Shown here piece by piece: positions 57,638-64,000 of a DNA stretch of 64,000 bases. The first letter of the stretch is position 1. The number at the start of each line of letters is the position of its first letter. Where the stretch lies: positions 1-64,000 of the forward strand of contig DAIQOK010000004.1 in assembly GCA_036787895.1 (NCBI GenBank), given 5' to 3'. This stretch comes from UBA7662 sp036787895. GTDB taxonomy: Bacteria; Bacteroidota; Bacteroidia; UBA7662. The notes beneath the pieces are model-generated. The model did not search any database and had not been told where the DNA came from. It saw only the letters and a list, made by a program, of their open reading frames with translations. The translations under genes were made by a program, and so were the position numbers.

Positions 57638-57740
57638 CGGTCGTTTAAGGGGTGGTTGAGCGTAGTCGAAACCACATATTTCCCTGCGAGGTCTCGGTTA
57701 TCGAGCTGCATTAGAGCCTTCCGAAGTTTTGGCGGGGCTG
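57638..57740 (+). repeat. Composite palindromic repeat, copy C (overlaps mscS-like 3' end)
   Basis: Identical 52 bp unit (57638-57689), then a diverged second part (TCTCGGTTATCGAGCTG ... CCGAAGTTTTGG). This second part encodes the last residues (KTSEGSNAAR) and stop of the mechanosensitive-channel gene read on the other strand. Confidence 0.75.
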
Positions 57741-58837
57741 TCCTGATGCATATGAACAGTGCGGGTAGGGAAGGCAAAATCGCTGCCGTTACGCAGTACG
57801 ATCTCGTAGATTTTATAATTGATCTCTTCCTTGACTTTGGCAAAAAGAGCAAACTGGTTGGTATTCACCAAAAAAGTAACCAGTATGTTCAAGGACGACT
57901 CGCCATATTCAAAAAAGAAAACCTGCGGTTCATCGTTGGTTTGTTCGTGCCGCAATAGCACATCGTGTATCTCGGCAATGATGTTTTTGAGCACATCGGG
58001 TGGGGTAGAATAAAGCACGCCTATGGTAAATCGCGCCCTACGGTGGGTGCTTTCCGTGATATTGTTTAAGGGAGCCCCGACAAGGCTTTTATTGGGAACG
58101 GTCACAAAACTTTTATCGAGTGTACGTATGCGGGTAGACCGGAAGCCAACCTTTTCAACCGTGCCAATTATGCCATTAAAATCGATGGTATCGCCAACGG
58201 TGAAGGGTTTGTCGAGGAAAATGGTGAAGGAACCCAATAAATTCGCCAGGCTTTCCTGCGCTGCCAAAGCGATAGCCAAACCACCAATACCCAAGCCGCC
58301 AATCAGGGCGCTCACATTTACTTTGAAAACCATTCCCAGTACAATGAGGATGGAGAAAATGACAATCAACACTTTGATGGCATCTTTCAGGAAGGGCACC
58401 AGTTGGTCGTCGAGTTTCGATTCCGTGGCTTCGGCTTTTTCTATCCACAATTCCCCGATAAACTCGGTGATTTTTATCAATATGCGCGTGATGGCGAGCG
58501 TAATCAACAGCTTAAGAATCACGCTGAGATACATGCTTAAGCGGATTTTTTCATCGAATAGCTCGAGGGTTTCAGGTATGGTAAGCAGGGTAAAGCTGAT
58601 ATAAATGGCAACCATAATGCCCAGAAACTGCATGGGTTTGCCTACCAGCTCGTTGAATCGTAGGCTTTTTTCGACCGAAGCACTGCCTTTTTTGGCCACA
58701 ATCCGATACAGTATCCGGTTTACTATTTTAGCCCCCCATTTGCGGAATAAAAAGGCGACGGTTAACAACAGGCCTACTATTACCCATTGTTCTACTTCCT
58801 GACCAAGTATCTTATAGTGTTGTACTTCTTCCAGCAT
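57698..58837 (-). CDS. Mechanosensitive ion channel (MscS family)
   Basis: Protein of 379 residues with about five membrane helices. Pore helix and beta domain: VNVSALIGGLGIGGLAIALAAQESLANLLGSFTIFLDKPFTVGDTIDFNGIIGTVEKVGFRSTRIRTLDKSFVTVPNKSLVGAPLNNI, the full MscS signature; a C-terminal alpha/beta vestibule domain follows (ALFAKVKEEINYKIYEIV). Releases solutes on hypo-osmotic shock. The last ~10 residues lie in a dispersed repeat and are probably not native. Overlaps the dehydrogenase stop by one base. Confidence 0.94.
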   Translation of the reverse strand: MLEEVQHYKILGQEVEQWVIVGLLLTVAFLFRKWGAKIVNRILYRIVAKKGSASVEKSLRFNELVGKPMQFLGIMVAIYISFTLLTIPETLELFDEKIRLSMYLSVILKLLITLAITRILIKITEFIGELWIEKAEATESKLDDQLVPFLKDAIKVLIVIFSILIVLGMVFKVNVSALIGGLGIGGLAIALAAQESLANLLGSFTIFLDKPFTVGDTIDFNGIIGTVEKVGFRSTRIRTLDKSFVTVPNKSLVGAPLNNITESTHRRARFTIGVLYSTPPDVLKNIIAEIHDVLLRHEQTNDEPQVFFFEYGESSLNILVTFLVNTNQFALFAKVKEEINYKIYEIVLRNGSDFAFPTRTVHMHQDSPAKTSEGSNAAR

Positions 58838-60063
58838 TATACCAATTGTTTAAGCGAGATTTCGAAGGCGGTTCGGGTAAGTCCGGTTTTGCCGCTATTC
58901 AGCTCAAATACACTTTTAAGGGCCTTACCAATAGTGTCGCTCACATCTCCGAAAATGGCGGCATCGCTCACCTCAATGTCTTTTTGCATGAGGTAGCCAA
59001 ATACACGCGCCATACCACAATTGGCAATAAAATCGGGGATTAAGGCCACTTGGCTATCCACCAGGCGAGCTATGGGGCCAAAAAAGATTTCTTTATCTGC
59101 AAAAGGTACATTGGCGCCACAGCTCACCACTTCGAGTCCGCCCCGGATAAGGCGCTCGGCCTGGTCTTGGGTTACCAATCGAGAGGCGGCAGCCGGAATA
59201 AAAATGTCGCATGGCATATCCCAGATGCGGTTGTTGATGTCGGCAAATGGAATGATGCCGTCGGCTTGGAGTTTGTTACCGTCTTTATCAAGAAAAAGCT
59301 GGGTTATGGCTTTCAAATCGAGGCCATTGGGGTCAATTAGTCCACCTTCACGATCGATGATACCGGTAATGACTGCCCCTTGCTGTGCCAGGTACCAGGC
59401 TGCTGCTGCGCCCACATTACCCCAGCCTTGAATCAACGCCTTTTTACCGGCCATCGAGCTGCCTTTGTTCACATAATAGTGACGTACGGCCTCCGCAACG
59501 CCATAGCCGGTAATCATATCGGCTACCACATATTTGCGACTGAGGTCGGGACTGTAATGGGCATCTTCTACCACCTTGGAAACGCCGAGACGGAGCTGAC
59601 CGATACGTTTGATTTTTTCACCCTCCGGTACATGAAGGTGGCCGTTTACCACACCTTCCTGCGGGTGCCAGAGGCCATAGGCTTCGGTGATGGGGATGAC
59701 TTCATGTATTTCGTCTACATTGAGGTCGCCTCCGGTTCCATAATAATTTTTGAGCAGCGGCATCACAGCTTTGTACCAACGTTGCAGCACCGCCTTTTTG
59801 CGTGGATCGGCCGGGTCGAAATTGATGCCCGACTTCGCGCCACCAATGGCGGGACCGGAAACAGTAAATTTCACCTCCATGGTTTTTGCCAGCGACTCCA
59901 CTTCGCGACGGTCGAGTCCTTTCCGCATACGTGTGCCGCCACCTGCCGCGCCACCACGCAGTGAGTTAATCACTACCCAGCCTTCGGCATCGGTTTCGGC
60001 ATCTTTCCATTCAAATACAATTTCGGGGGCTTTGTGCTCAAAGCGAGCCAACAATTCTTCCAT
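58837..60063 (-). CDS. Glu/Leu/Phe/Val-family amino acid dehydrogenase
   Basis: Protein of 408 residues. N-terminal ELFV dimerisation domain (GWVVINSLRGGAAGGGTRMRKGL, EVESLAKTMEVKFTVSGPAIGGAKSGINFDP with substrate and catalytic Lys residues, GGDLNVDEI) and a Rossmann domain (GKKALIQGWGNVGAAAAWYLAQQGAVITGIID). Features with GGAAGGGTR are more like leucine/branched-chain dehydrogenases than NADP-glutamate dehydrogenase. Oxidative deamination in the cytoplasm. The C-terminal region contains FIPAAASRLVTQDQAERLI. Confidence 0.92.
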   Translation of the reverse strand: MEELLARFEHKAPEIVFEWKDAETDAEGWVVINSLRGGAAGGGTRMRKGLDRREVESLAKTMEVKFTVSGPAIGGAKSGINFDPADPRKKAVLQRWYKAVMPLLKNYYGTGGDLNVDEIHEVIPITEAYGLWHPQEGVVNGHLHVPEGEKIKRIGQLRLGVSKVVEDAHYSPDLSRKYVVADMITGYGVAEAVRHYYVNKGSSMAGKKALIQGWGNVGAAAAWYLAQQGAVITGIIDREGGLIDPNGLDLKAITQLFLDKDGNKLQADGIIPFADINNRIWDMPCDIFIPAAASRLVTQDQAERLIRGGLEVVSCGANVPFADKEIFFGPIARLVDSQVALIPDFIANCGMARVFGYLMQKDIEVSDAAIFGDVSDTIGKALKSVFELNSGKTGLTRTAFEISLKQLV

Positions 60064-60187
60064 TTTATTAAGCTTGTGCAGGGCAAAAATAAGTTTTTTT
60101 TGCGGGCAGGGGGCATGAATCGGGAGAAGAAGCGATAATGTTCACCGGGGCCTTTGGTCCTGAGTCAAATAAGCGAAACCTCGTTTT

Positions 60188-60925
60188 TCAACTGGCCAGT
60201 CGGGCCAATACAGCATTTTCGAGCGACAGTACCTGGCCGAGCAGGACTTCAAACTCTGCATTTTCATGCTTTTGCAGTTCGTGCTCAAAGCGTTCAAGCT
60301 CTGCAAAAAAGTGACGCAACATTAAACTCGCACCGGCTGGCGGCTGGTAGTTAAGGGTAAGTCGCCTTATTTCCTCAAAAATGAGGTCGTCTTCATCGCT
60401 GCGGATGAGGTGATGTACCGGCGATTCCTTTGAAAGGGCGGTCATGAGTTCTTTTTTGCCTTGGTTTTTTTGTAGATAATTCAACATCAGCTCTACATAA
60501 CTGAAAAGCTCATCCTGTTCCTCCAGGATATGCTGCGATAAACTGGCTTTCAAGTGCATCAGTCGGCGTAAAATTTCCGACAGCAAGGCTTGTTGACTGA
60601 GCACCTCCTTTTGTAAACGGCGGGCGAGCAGCTCGAGACGGGGAAGTCGCTTGTCGATGAAGTCGTGATGTTGCATGCGCAACAAATCCAGAAGAATGCG
60701 GGTGTCAAGGTTGAGATAAGCGCCACCATCGAATGAGGTGGGATGCAATTCTCGGTTTAGTGCGAGTAAAAGAGCAGATAAAGAAATGCCGGCAGTTTGA
60801 GCCGCTTCGTCGAGCCTGGTACAACGGTCGATGTGCATCTGTTGCAATCCTGCCTCTTTCAATATTTCCAAGGCTAAGGGAGATGCTTGGAGCACATCAC
60901 AAATGGAAGTTTCGCCGGTAATCAC
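60188..60925 (-). CDS. RIC/ScdA-like hemerythrin protein (di-iron repair type)
   Basis: Protein of 245 residues. The N-terminal region (SICDVLQASPLALEILKEAGLQQMHIDRCTRLDEAAQTAGIS) is a ScdA_N/DUF542-like domain, but the usual CC pair (FCCGG) is absent: only one Cys remains. The C-terminal hemerythrin-like bundle has the expected metal ligands (QHHDFIDKRLPRLE, LSQHILEEQDELF, SPVHHLIRSDEDDLIFEEI, LRHFFAELERFEHELQKHENAEFE). RIC proteins repair iron-sulfur clusters damaged by nitric oxide or oxidation. The lost Cys pair may change this function. Confidence 0.82.
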   Translation of the reverse strand: MITGETSICDVLQASPLALEILKEAGLQQMHIDRCTRLDEAAQTAGISLSALLLALNRELHPTSFDGGAYLNLDTRILLDLLRMQHHDFIDKRLPRLELLARRLQKEVLSQQALLSEILRRLMHLKASLSQHILEEQDELFSYVELMLNYLQKNQGKKELMTALSKESPVHHLIRSDEDDLIFEEIRRLTLNYQPPAGASLMLRHFFAELERFEHELQKHENAEFEVLLGQVLSLENAVLARLAS

Positions 60926-61007
60926 GAATGAAAAAAAATTGTCACCTCTTAAAGACGATTCCCGTAACGGAATTGTTTGCGGGAGTTGGAAAAAAGCCGA
61001 AAACTAT

Positions 61008-61766
61008 TCAGCGTTGGGTTGCTAAAACATAGATAATTGCCGTTATACCACCGATTAGGCCAAGCATGAACAAAGAATATAGCTGAACCAAAATACTTTT
61101 GATTAATCTGCGCAATGGACGATAGCTGCGGAAATAGTTCATCATAAACCAAACGCTGTAGGCAATAGAAACCGGGAACAAAATACCCGCGATGGAATGG
61201 CCGGTGGCGGCAAAGAGCAGGCCCCCACCAATGGATAACCACAAGGGATGGGCATGGCAATAACAAAACAGGGCAATGTGCTCTATAAAATTGAGCCCGG
61301 ACTTGCGAAAAATATAGCGGGAGAATAAGGCGTAAACAGGCAGCATGAGAAAAGAAATCAACCGGATGTAGTCGGTGATGAATGTCATGATGTTATCTGA
61401 AAACTGTTGTTGCCGGGTTTTGCTTTGGTCACTACCTATTTCCAGCTCATAGGAAGCGCCAAAAAATGCTTTGGAGTCAACATCACCAATGTCAAACAAC
61501 AAAATCATCAAGGAAAGCATTAAAAAGAGGTAACCACCTGCGCCGATATAGCGCCTGCGATTGCCATCAAGCACCGCCTGAAAAAGCTGGGCAGGACGTA
61601 TTGTGGCATCTATAACGGTACGCATCAACGCATTGTCGAGCCCAAGAAATTTAGATTGTATATCATCAAAAACCTGGCGAAAGGAGATGCGTTTGACATC
61701 GGCAGGCTGACCACAGGCCGGGCAGTAGCGCGCCTCAATTTCTGTGGAGCAATTGATACATTTCAT
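61008..61766 (-). CDS. DUF3667-domain membrane protein with zinc ribbon
   Basis: Protein of 252 residues. The N-terminal ribbon MKCINCSTEIEARYCPACGQPAD (CxxC...CxxC) is followed by DUF3667-type sequence (RISFRQVFDDI, LGLDNALMRTVIDATIRPAQLFQAVLDGNRRRYIGAGGYLFLMLSLMILLF) and about four or five membrane helices. Widely distributed in Bacteroidota; function unknown. No close partner gene. Confidence 0.88.
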   Translation of the reverse strand: MKCINCSTEIEARYCPACGQPADVKRISFRQVFDDIQSKFLGLDNALMRTVIDATIRPAQLFQAVLDGNRRRYIGAGGYLFLMLSLMILLFDIGDVDSKAFFGASYELEIGSDQSKTRQQQFSDNIMTFITDYIRLISFLMLPVYALFSRYIFRKSGLNFIEHIALFCYCHAHPLWLSIGGGLLFAATGHSIAGILFPVSIAYSVWFMMNYFRSYRPLRRLIKSILVQLYSLFMLGLIGGITAIIYVLATQR

Positions 61767-61848
61767 ATGGGCAAACTACACAATTGAGGTGATTCCACAA
61801 AAATGGCCGGTGAAATTTGTGAGTAAAAGCTCGTGCGGTGCGGCCGAT

Positions 61849-63060
61849 TTAGTTTTCCGGCAATGTAATGGCCGTTAATTGAGCCAGCATGCTGTCGCGA
61901 ACGGCGAAATAAGCTGGTTTTTGTGCGGCTGGCAGTGGATCGGCGGCTGGTGTTTGGATACGTCGGGGATCGACCTGGGTGCCATTTTCCCAGAACCTGA
62001 AGCACAAATGCGGCCCGGTTGCGAGTCCAGTACTACCCACATAACCGATAACCTGGCCTTGGCTTACCCGGGCGCCACTGTGGATGCCCGAAGCGATACG
62101 ACTCATGTGGAGGTAGCCTGTTGTATGCGTTTTATTGTGTTTGATTTTGACAAAATTGCCGTTTCCGCCCCGATAACCAGCTTCAAGCACGGTACCATCG
62201 CCTATACTCCTGATAGGTGTGCCGGTAGGAGCGGCATAATCGGTACCCAAATGGGCTTTGTAGCTCTTAAGTACCGGATGAAAACGACGCATGGAAAAGC
62301 GGGAACTGATGCGTGAAAACTCCAACGGGGCTTTGAGGTATCGTTTCCGCATACTCTCTCCGTTTTCGTTGTAATACTGCAAGGGCTTGCCATTATCGAA
62401 GAGAATCGCCAGGTTGTTTTTGCCCCGATGGTTGAATTCAGCGGCTAATATGCGACCCATGCCATAAGGTTTGCCATCTACCTGCTTCTCTTCATACACC
62501 ATTTTGAAATGGTCGCCTTTTTGAACAGAAAAGAAGTCAACTGTCCAGTCGAAAACCCCTGCCAGACTCACGGCGACTTCCTGACTACCACCGTTGTCGA
62601 TGACGGTTTGAAAAAGTGAACTGTTGATTATCCCGCCCATTTTTCGGTGAATTACGGTCACCGGCCGATCGTGTCGGGTGACTTTCGGCAGACTATCCCT
62701 GAAATCGCAGATGTAGTAAGTAATGGGGTTGTGCTCATATATCCAGTACAATACCCGGTTGCTGTCGCGCAGCAGGGTGTAGGTGTTACCAACGCGTATA
62801 CTGCGGGTGTCGAATATGTCGCGGGAAGCTGTTACCAACTGGTGTATCTGTGTGCTACTTAGGCCTTCTTTTGTCAGCAATACACTGAGGTTTTGCCCGC
62901 TTTTAATCTGGCTTTTTGTAAGTTGTAGCGAGTCGATGATAATGCCGTACAGCCGCGTAGGCTCCATAACAGGGGTTTCCGTTTGCTCGTTGGTCGCGTA
63001 TTTACAGCCTTGAAAGCCGAAAATCAGTCCGAGTATGATGCCGATGAACCTAAATCTCAT
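61849..63060 (-). CDS. M23-family peptidoglycan DD-metallopeptidase lipoprotein
   Basis: Protein of 403 residues. Signal peptide with lipobox FGFQGCKYA (Cys about residue 19). A middle domain with OapA/LysM-like folds (LTKSQIKSGQNLSVLLTKEGLS) precedes the M23 domain: KAHLGTDYAAPTGTPIRSIGDGTVLEAGYRGGNGNFVKIKHNKTHTTGYLHMSRI and STGLATGPHLCFRFW. The first two zinc ligands (HxxxD) and the LH of GYLHM are present, but the last HxH motif reads HLC, with Cys for the usual His. I recall this Cys in other Bacteroidota relatives, so it may be a family feature. Overlaps idi by 11 bp. Confidence 0.92.
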   Translation of the reverse strand: MRFRFIGIILGLIFGFQGCKYATNEQTETPVMEPTRLYGIIIDSLQLTKSQIKSGQNLSVLLTKEGLSSTQIHQLVTASRDIFDTRSIRVGNTYTLLRDSNRVLYWIYEHNPITYYICDFRDSLPKVTRHDRPVTVIHRKMGGIINSSLFQTVIDNGGSQEVAVSLAGVFDWTVDFFSVQKGDHFKMVYEEKQVDGKPYGMGRILAAEFNHRGKNNLAILFDNGKPLQYYNENGESMRKRYLKAPLEFSRISSRFSMRRFHPVLKSYKAHLGTDYAAPTGTPIRSIGDGTVLEAGYRGGNGNFVKIKHNKTHTTGYLHMSRIASGIHSGARVSQGQVIGYVGSTGLATGPHLCFRFWENGTQVDPRRIQTPAADPLPAAQKPAYFAVRDSMLAQLTAITLPEN

Positions 63061-63607
63061 GCCCTCCTGCTTGGGCGCGGTAATTTTTCACGCGGTCGTA
63101 AACGTGTTTGAACCAATAGGTAAATTGTTTCGGGTCGTTGACCAACATTTGGTCGATTCCTGCAAACGATACCCAGCGGTATTCGTGCACCTCTTCCGGA
63201 TCAGGTGCAACACTACCGTCATACTGGCCAACATAAACATGATCATACTCATGTTCGATGAGGCCATTTTCGAAATCGGTGCGGTAAACGAATGAAAAAG
63301 CAGGTGTTACTTCACAAACAAACCCCATTTCTTCCTGTAAACGGCGTTGGCAGGCGTCGTGGGTACTTTCACCAGGAGCAGGGTGACTGCAACAGCTGTT
63401 GGTCCACAAGCCACCACTGTGGTATTTGTGCAGGGCACGTCTTTGCAATAAAAGCTGGCCATCACGATTAAATACAAACACCGAAAATGCCCGGTGAAGT
63501 ACGCCGTCGATATGGGCTTGCAGCTTGGGGGCTGTGCCGAGAGGGTTGTCGTTTTCGTCGACCAGTATAACTTCCGGTTCGGCGAGGGGTGAAGCCTGAT
63601 TGTTCAT
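63050..63607 (-). CDS. idi: Isopentenyl-diphosphate delta-isomerase, type 1
   Basis: Protein of 185 residues of the Nudix-like type 1 family, interconverting IPP and DMAPP. VLHRAFSVFVFN, KYHSGGLWTNSCCSHPAPGES (active-site Cys in NSCCSHP), CQRRLQEEMGF, VYRTDFENGLIEHEYDHVYVG and ANPDEE-like APDPEEVHEYRWVS are visible, with catalytic Glu in EHEYD. ATG 63607 (MNNQASPL) chosen. The 3' end overlaps the 5' end of the M23 gene on the same strand. Confidence 0.95.
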   Translation of the reverse strand: MNNQASPLAEPEVILVDENDNPLGTAPKLQAHIDGVLHRAFSVFVFNRDGQLLLQRRALHKYHSGGLWTNSCCSHPAPGESTHDACQRRLQEEMGFVCEVTPAFSFVYRTDFENGLIEHEYDHVYVGQYDGSVAPDPEEVHEYRWVSFAGIDQMLVNDPKQFTYWFKHVYDRVKNYRAQAGGHEI

Positions 63608-63690
63608 TTGGAAGCTCAATAATAGGGATTTTTGGCGGTTTTATGGCCAACTGCAAACGTTAAATCGTTCTAAGCTGCTGAATCACCGGC

Positions 63691-64000
63691 TTAGCGTATT
63701 TGGGCTTTCAAGAGGTGTTGATGCTCCCCAAGCAGGGGTGGCGGGCTCAATAGCGCTTGTCCGGACTGAAAAACAGCCGATCGCCAGGCCTTCATCTGTT
63801 GTCCTTCTACCAACAGGGCTTGAGCTGCGGGTAAATCTGCTACCTCAGCCAGGGTATTCATGCTGCCGAACGGGATATGCAGTTCACTCAGTTGAGCAAT
63901 AAGCTCGGAAGAGGATCGGTTACCGAAAGCCTGATCGAGTTGGGTATACACTTCTTCCCGGTTTCTCACCCGGGCGGCATTGGTGCTGAACCCGCTTTGT
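63691..64000 (-). CDS. CoA-transferase (CaiB/BaiF type III), C-terminal part (runs off window)
   Basis: The open frame continues past base 64000 upstream (FSTNAARVRNREEV...). Visible C-terminal pattern of family III CoA transferases: NAARVRNREEVYTQLDQAFGNRSSSELIAQLSELHIPFGSMNTLAEVADLPAAQALL and the terminal SPPPLLGEHQHLLK (PPxLGEH signature). Could be a formyl-, succinyl- or racemase-type member; the substrate-determining N-terminal part with the catalytic Asp is outside the window. The first Met visible inside the window is an internal codon. Confidence 0.8.
   Translation of the reverse strand, partial: QSGFSTNAARVRNREEVYTQLDQAFGNRSSSELIAQLSELHIPFGSMNTLAEVADLPAAQALLVEGQQMKAWRSAVFQSGQALLSPPPLLGEHQHLLKAQIR

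Larger units (their letters stand above)
57216..57697. other. Repeat array with assembly gap
   Basis: No gene. Holds three copies of a 52 bp identical unit (57306-57357, 57458-57509, 57638-57689), two with right-hand repeat partners, and 100 N. Apparent long frames across this stretch run through the N block and are artefacts. Confidence 0.8.

Noticed and set aside
57261..57852. Several open frames crossing the N block between the LiaF-like and MscS-like genes
   Set aside because: They translate through 100 unknown bases and consist of the repeat units read in several frames; not genes.
1..64000. tRNA, rRNA, CRISPR arrays, riboswitches, transposase or phage genes
   Set aside because: Looked for in the intergenic regions on both strands; none could be supported by eye. 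A tRNAscan/Infernal run would be decisive.

Overview
The window reads as a chromosomal segment of a Bacteroidota bacterium, probably a Chitinophagales- or Saprospirales-like lineage. Three things point there: a type IX secretion sorting domain on the LamG protein, promoter -7 elements of the TAnnTTTG type with almost no Shine-Dalgarno sequences, and Bacteroidota-restricted families (HYC_CC_PP, DUF4175, DUF3667, FjoB-like YbeY with Asp as third metal ligand). A run of exactly 100 N (57358-57457) shows that it comes from a scaffolded draft assembly.

Layout. 1-1461 (minus): a metal-linked group of TonB receptor (partial), HMA protein and HYC_CC_PP protein. 1553-18850 (plus): long housekeeping runs, namely yicC-gmk-nadD; nadA, aminotransferase and omega-amidase, PPIase, exonuclease III; DUF4175, ATPase, ybeY, mnmG, methyltransferase, Ig-like lipoprotein. 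18843-24763 (minus): nadB, then a tightly overlapping cell-surface operon (glycosyltransferase, deacetylase, FemAB-like, upp). 24803-36131: small lipoprotein, feoAB, SprT-like, BCCP, M1 peptidase, and the rimP-nusA-infB operon. 36132-43340 is the accessory island: palindromic repeats, two truncated RHS proteins with different AT-rich C-terminal tips, each followed by a putative immunity gene, a broken HigA-type antitoxin, and an AbiEi/AbiEii type IV toxin-antitoxin pair. 43343-64000: mixed housekeeping and regulation (Crp-like regulator, pnuC, ECF sigma with anti-sigma, LuxR regulators, tadA, aspS, kdsB, MscS, amino-acid dehydrogenase, hemerythrin repair protein, M23 peptidase, idi, partial CoA transferase).

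How genes work together. nadD, nadA, nadB and pnuC give most of de novo NAD synthesis from aspartate plus a vitamin-precursor importer. The aminotransferase and omega-amidase overlap and fit the transaminase/omega-amidase route for methionine salvage by-products. rimP, nusA and infB sit behind one promoter whose transcript begins with a terminator-like hairpin.

Most interesting signals: (1) short palindromic elements with the core GAGCGnAGnCGA inserted in frame in both RHS cores, where they are translated as ERSR peptides, and also present as intergenic composite repeats; the 185 bp around the inserts are identical in the two RHS genes while flanks diverge. (2) Three parS-like sites sharing the 13-mer TTCCACGTGAAAC at 14.4-18.4 kb, two of them flanking the ybeY/mnmG junction, with three perfect DnaA boxes at 5.15-5.57 kb, which hints at an origin-proximal region. 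(3) Two RHS tip/immunity modules, one with a HExxH metallopeptidase signature and one with an H...SxGC signature. No tRNA, rRNA, CRISPR array or transposase gene was recognised.
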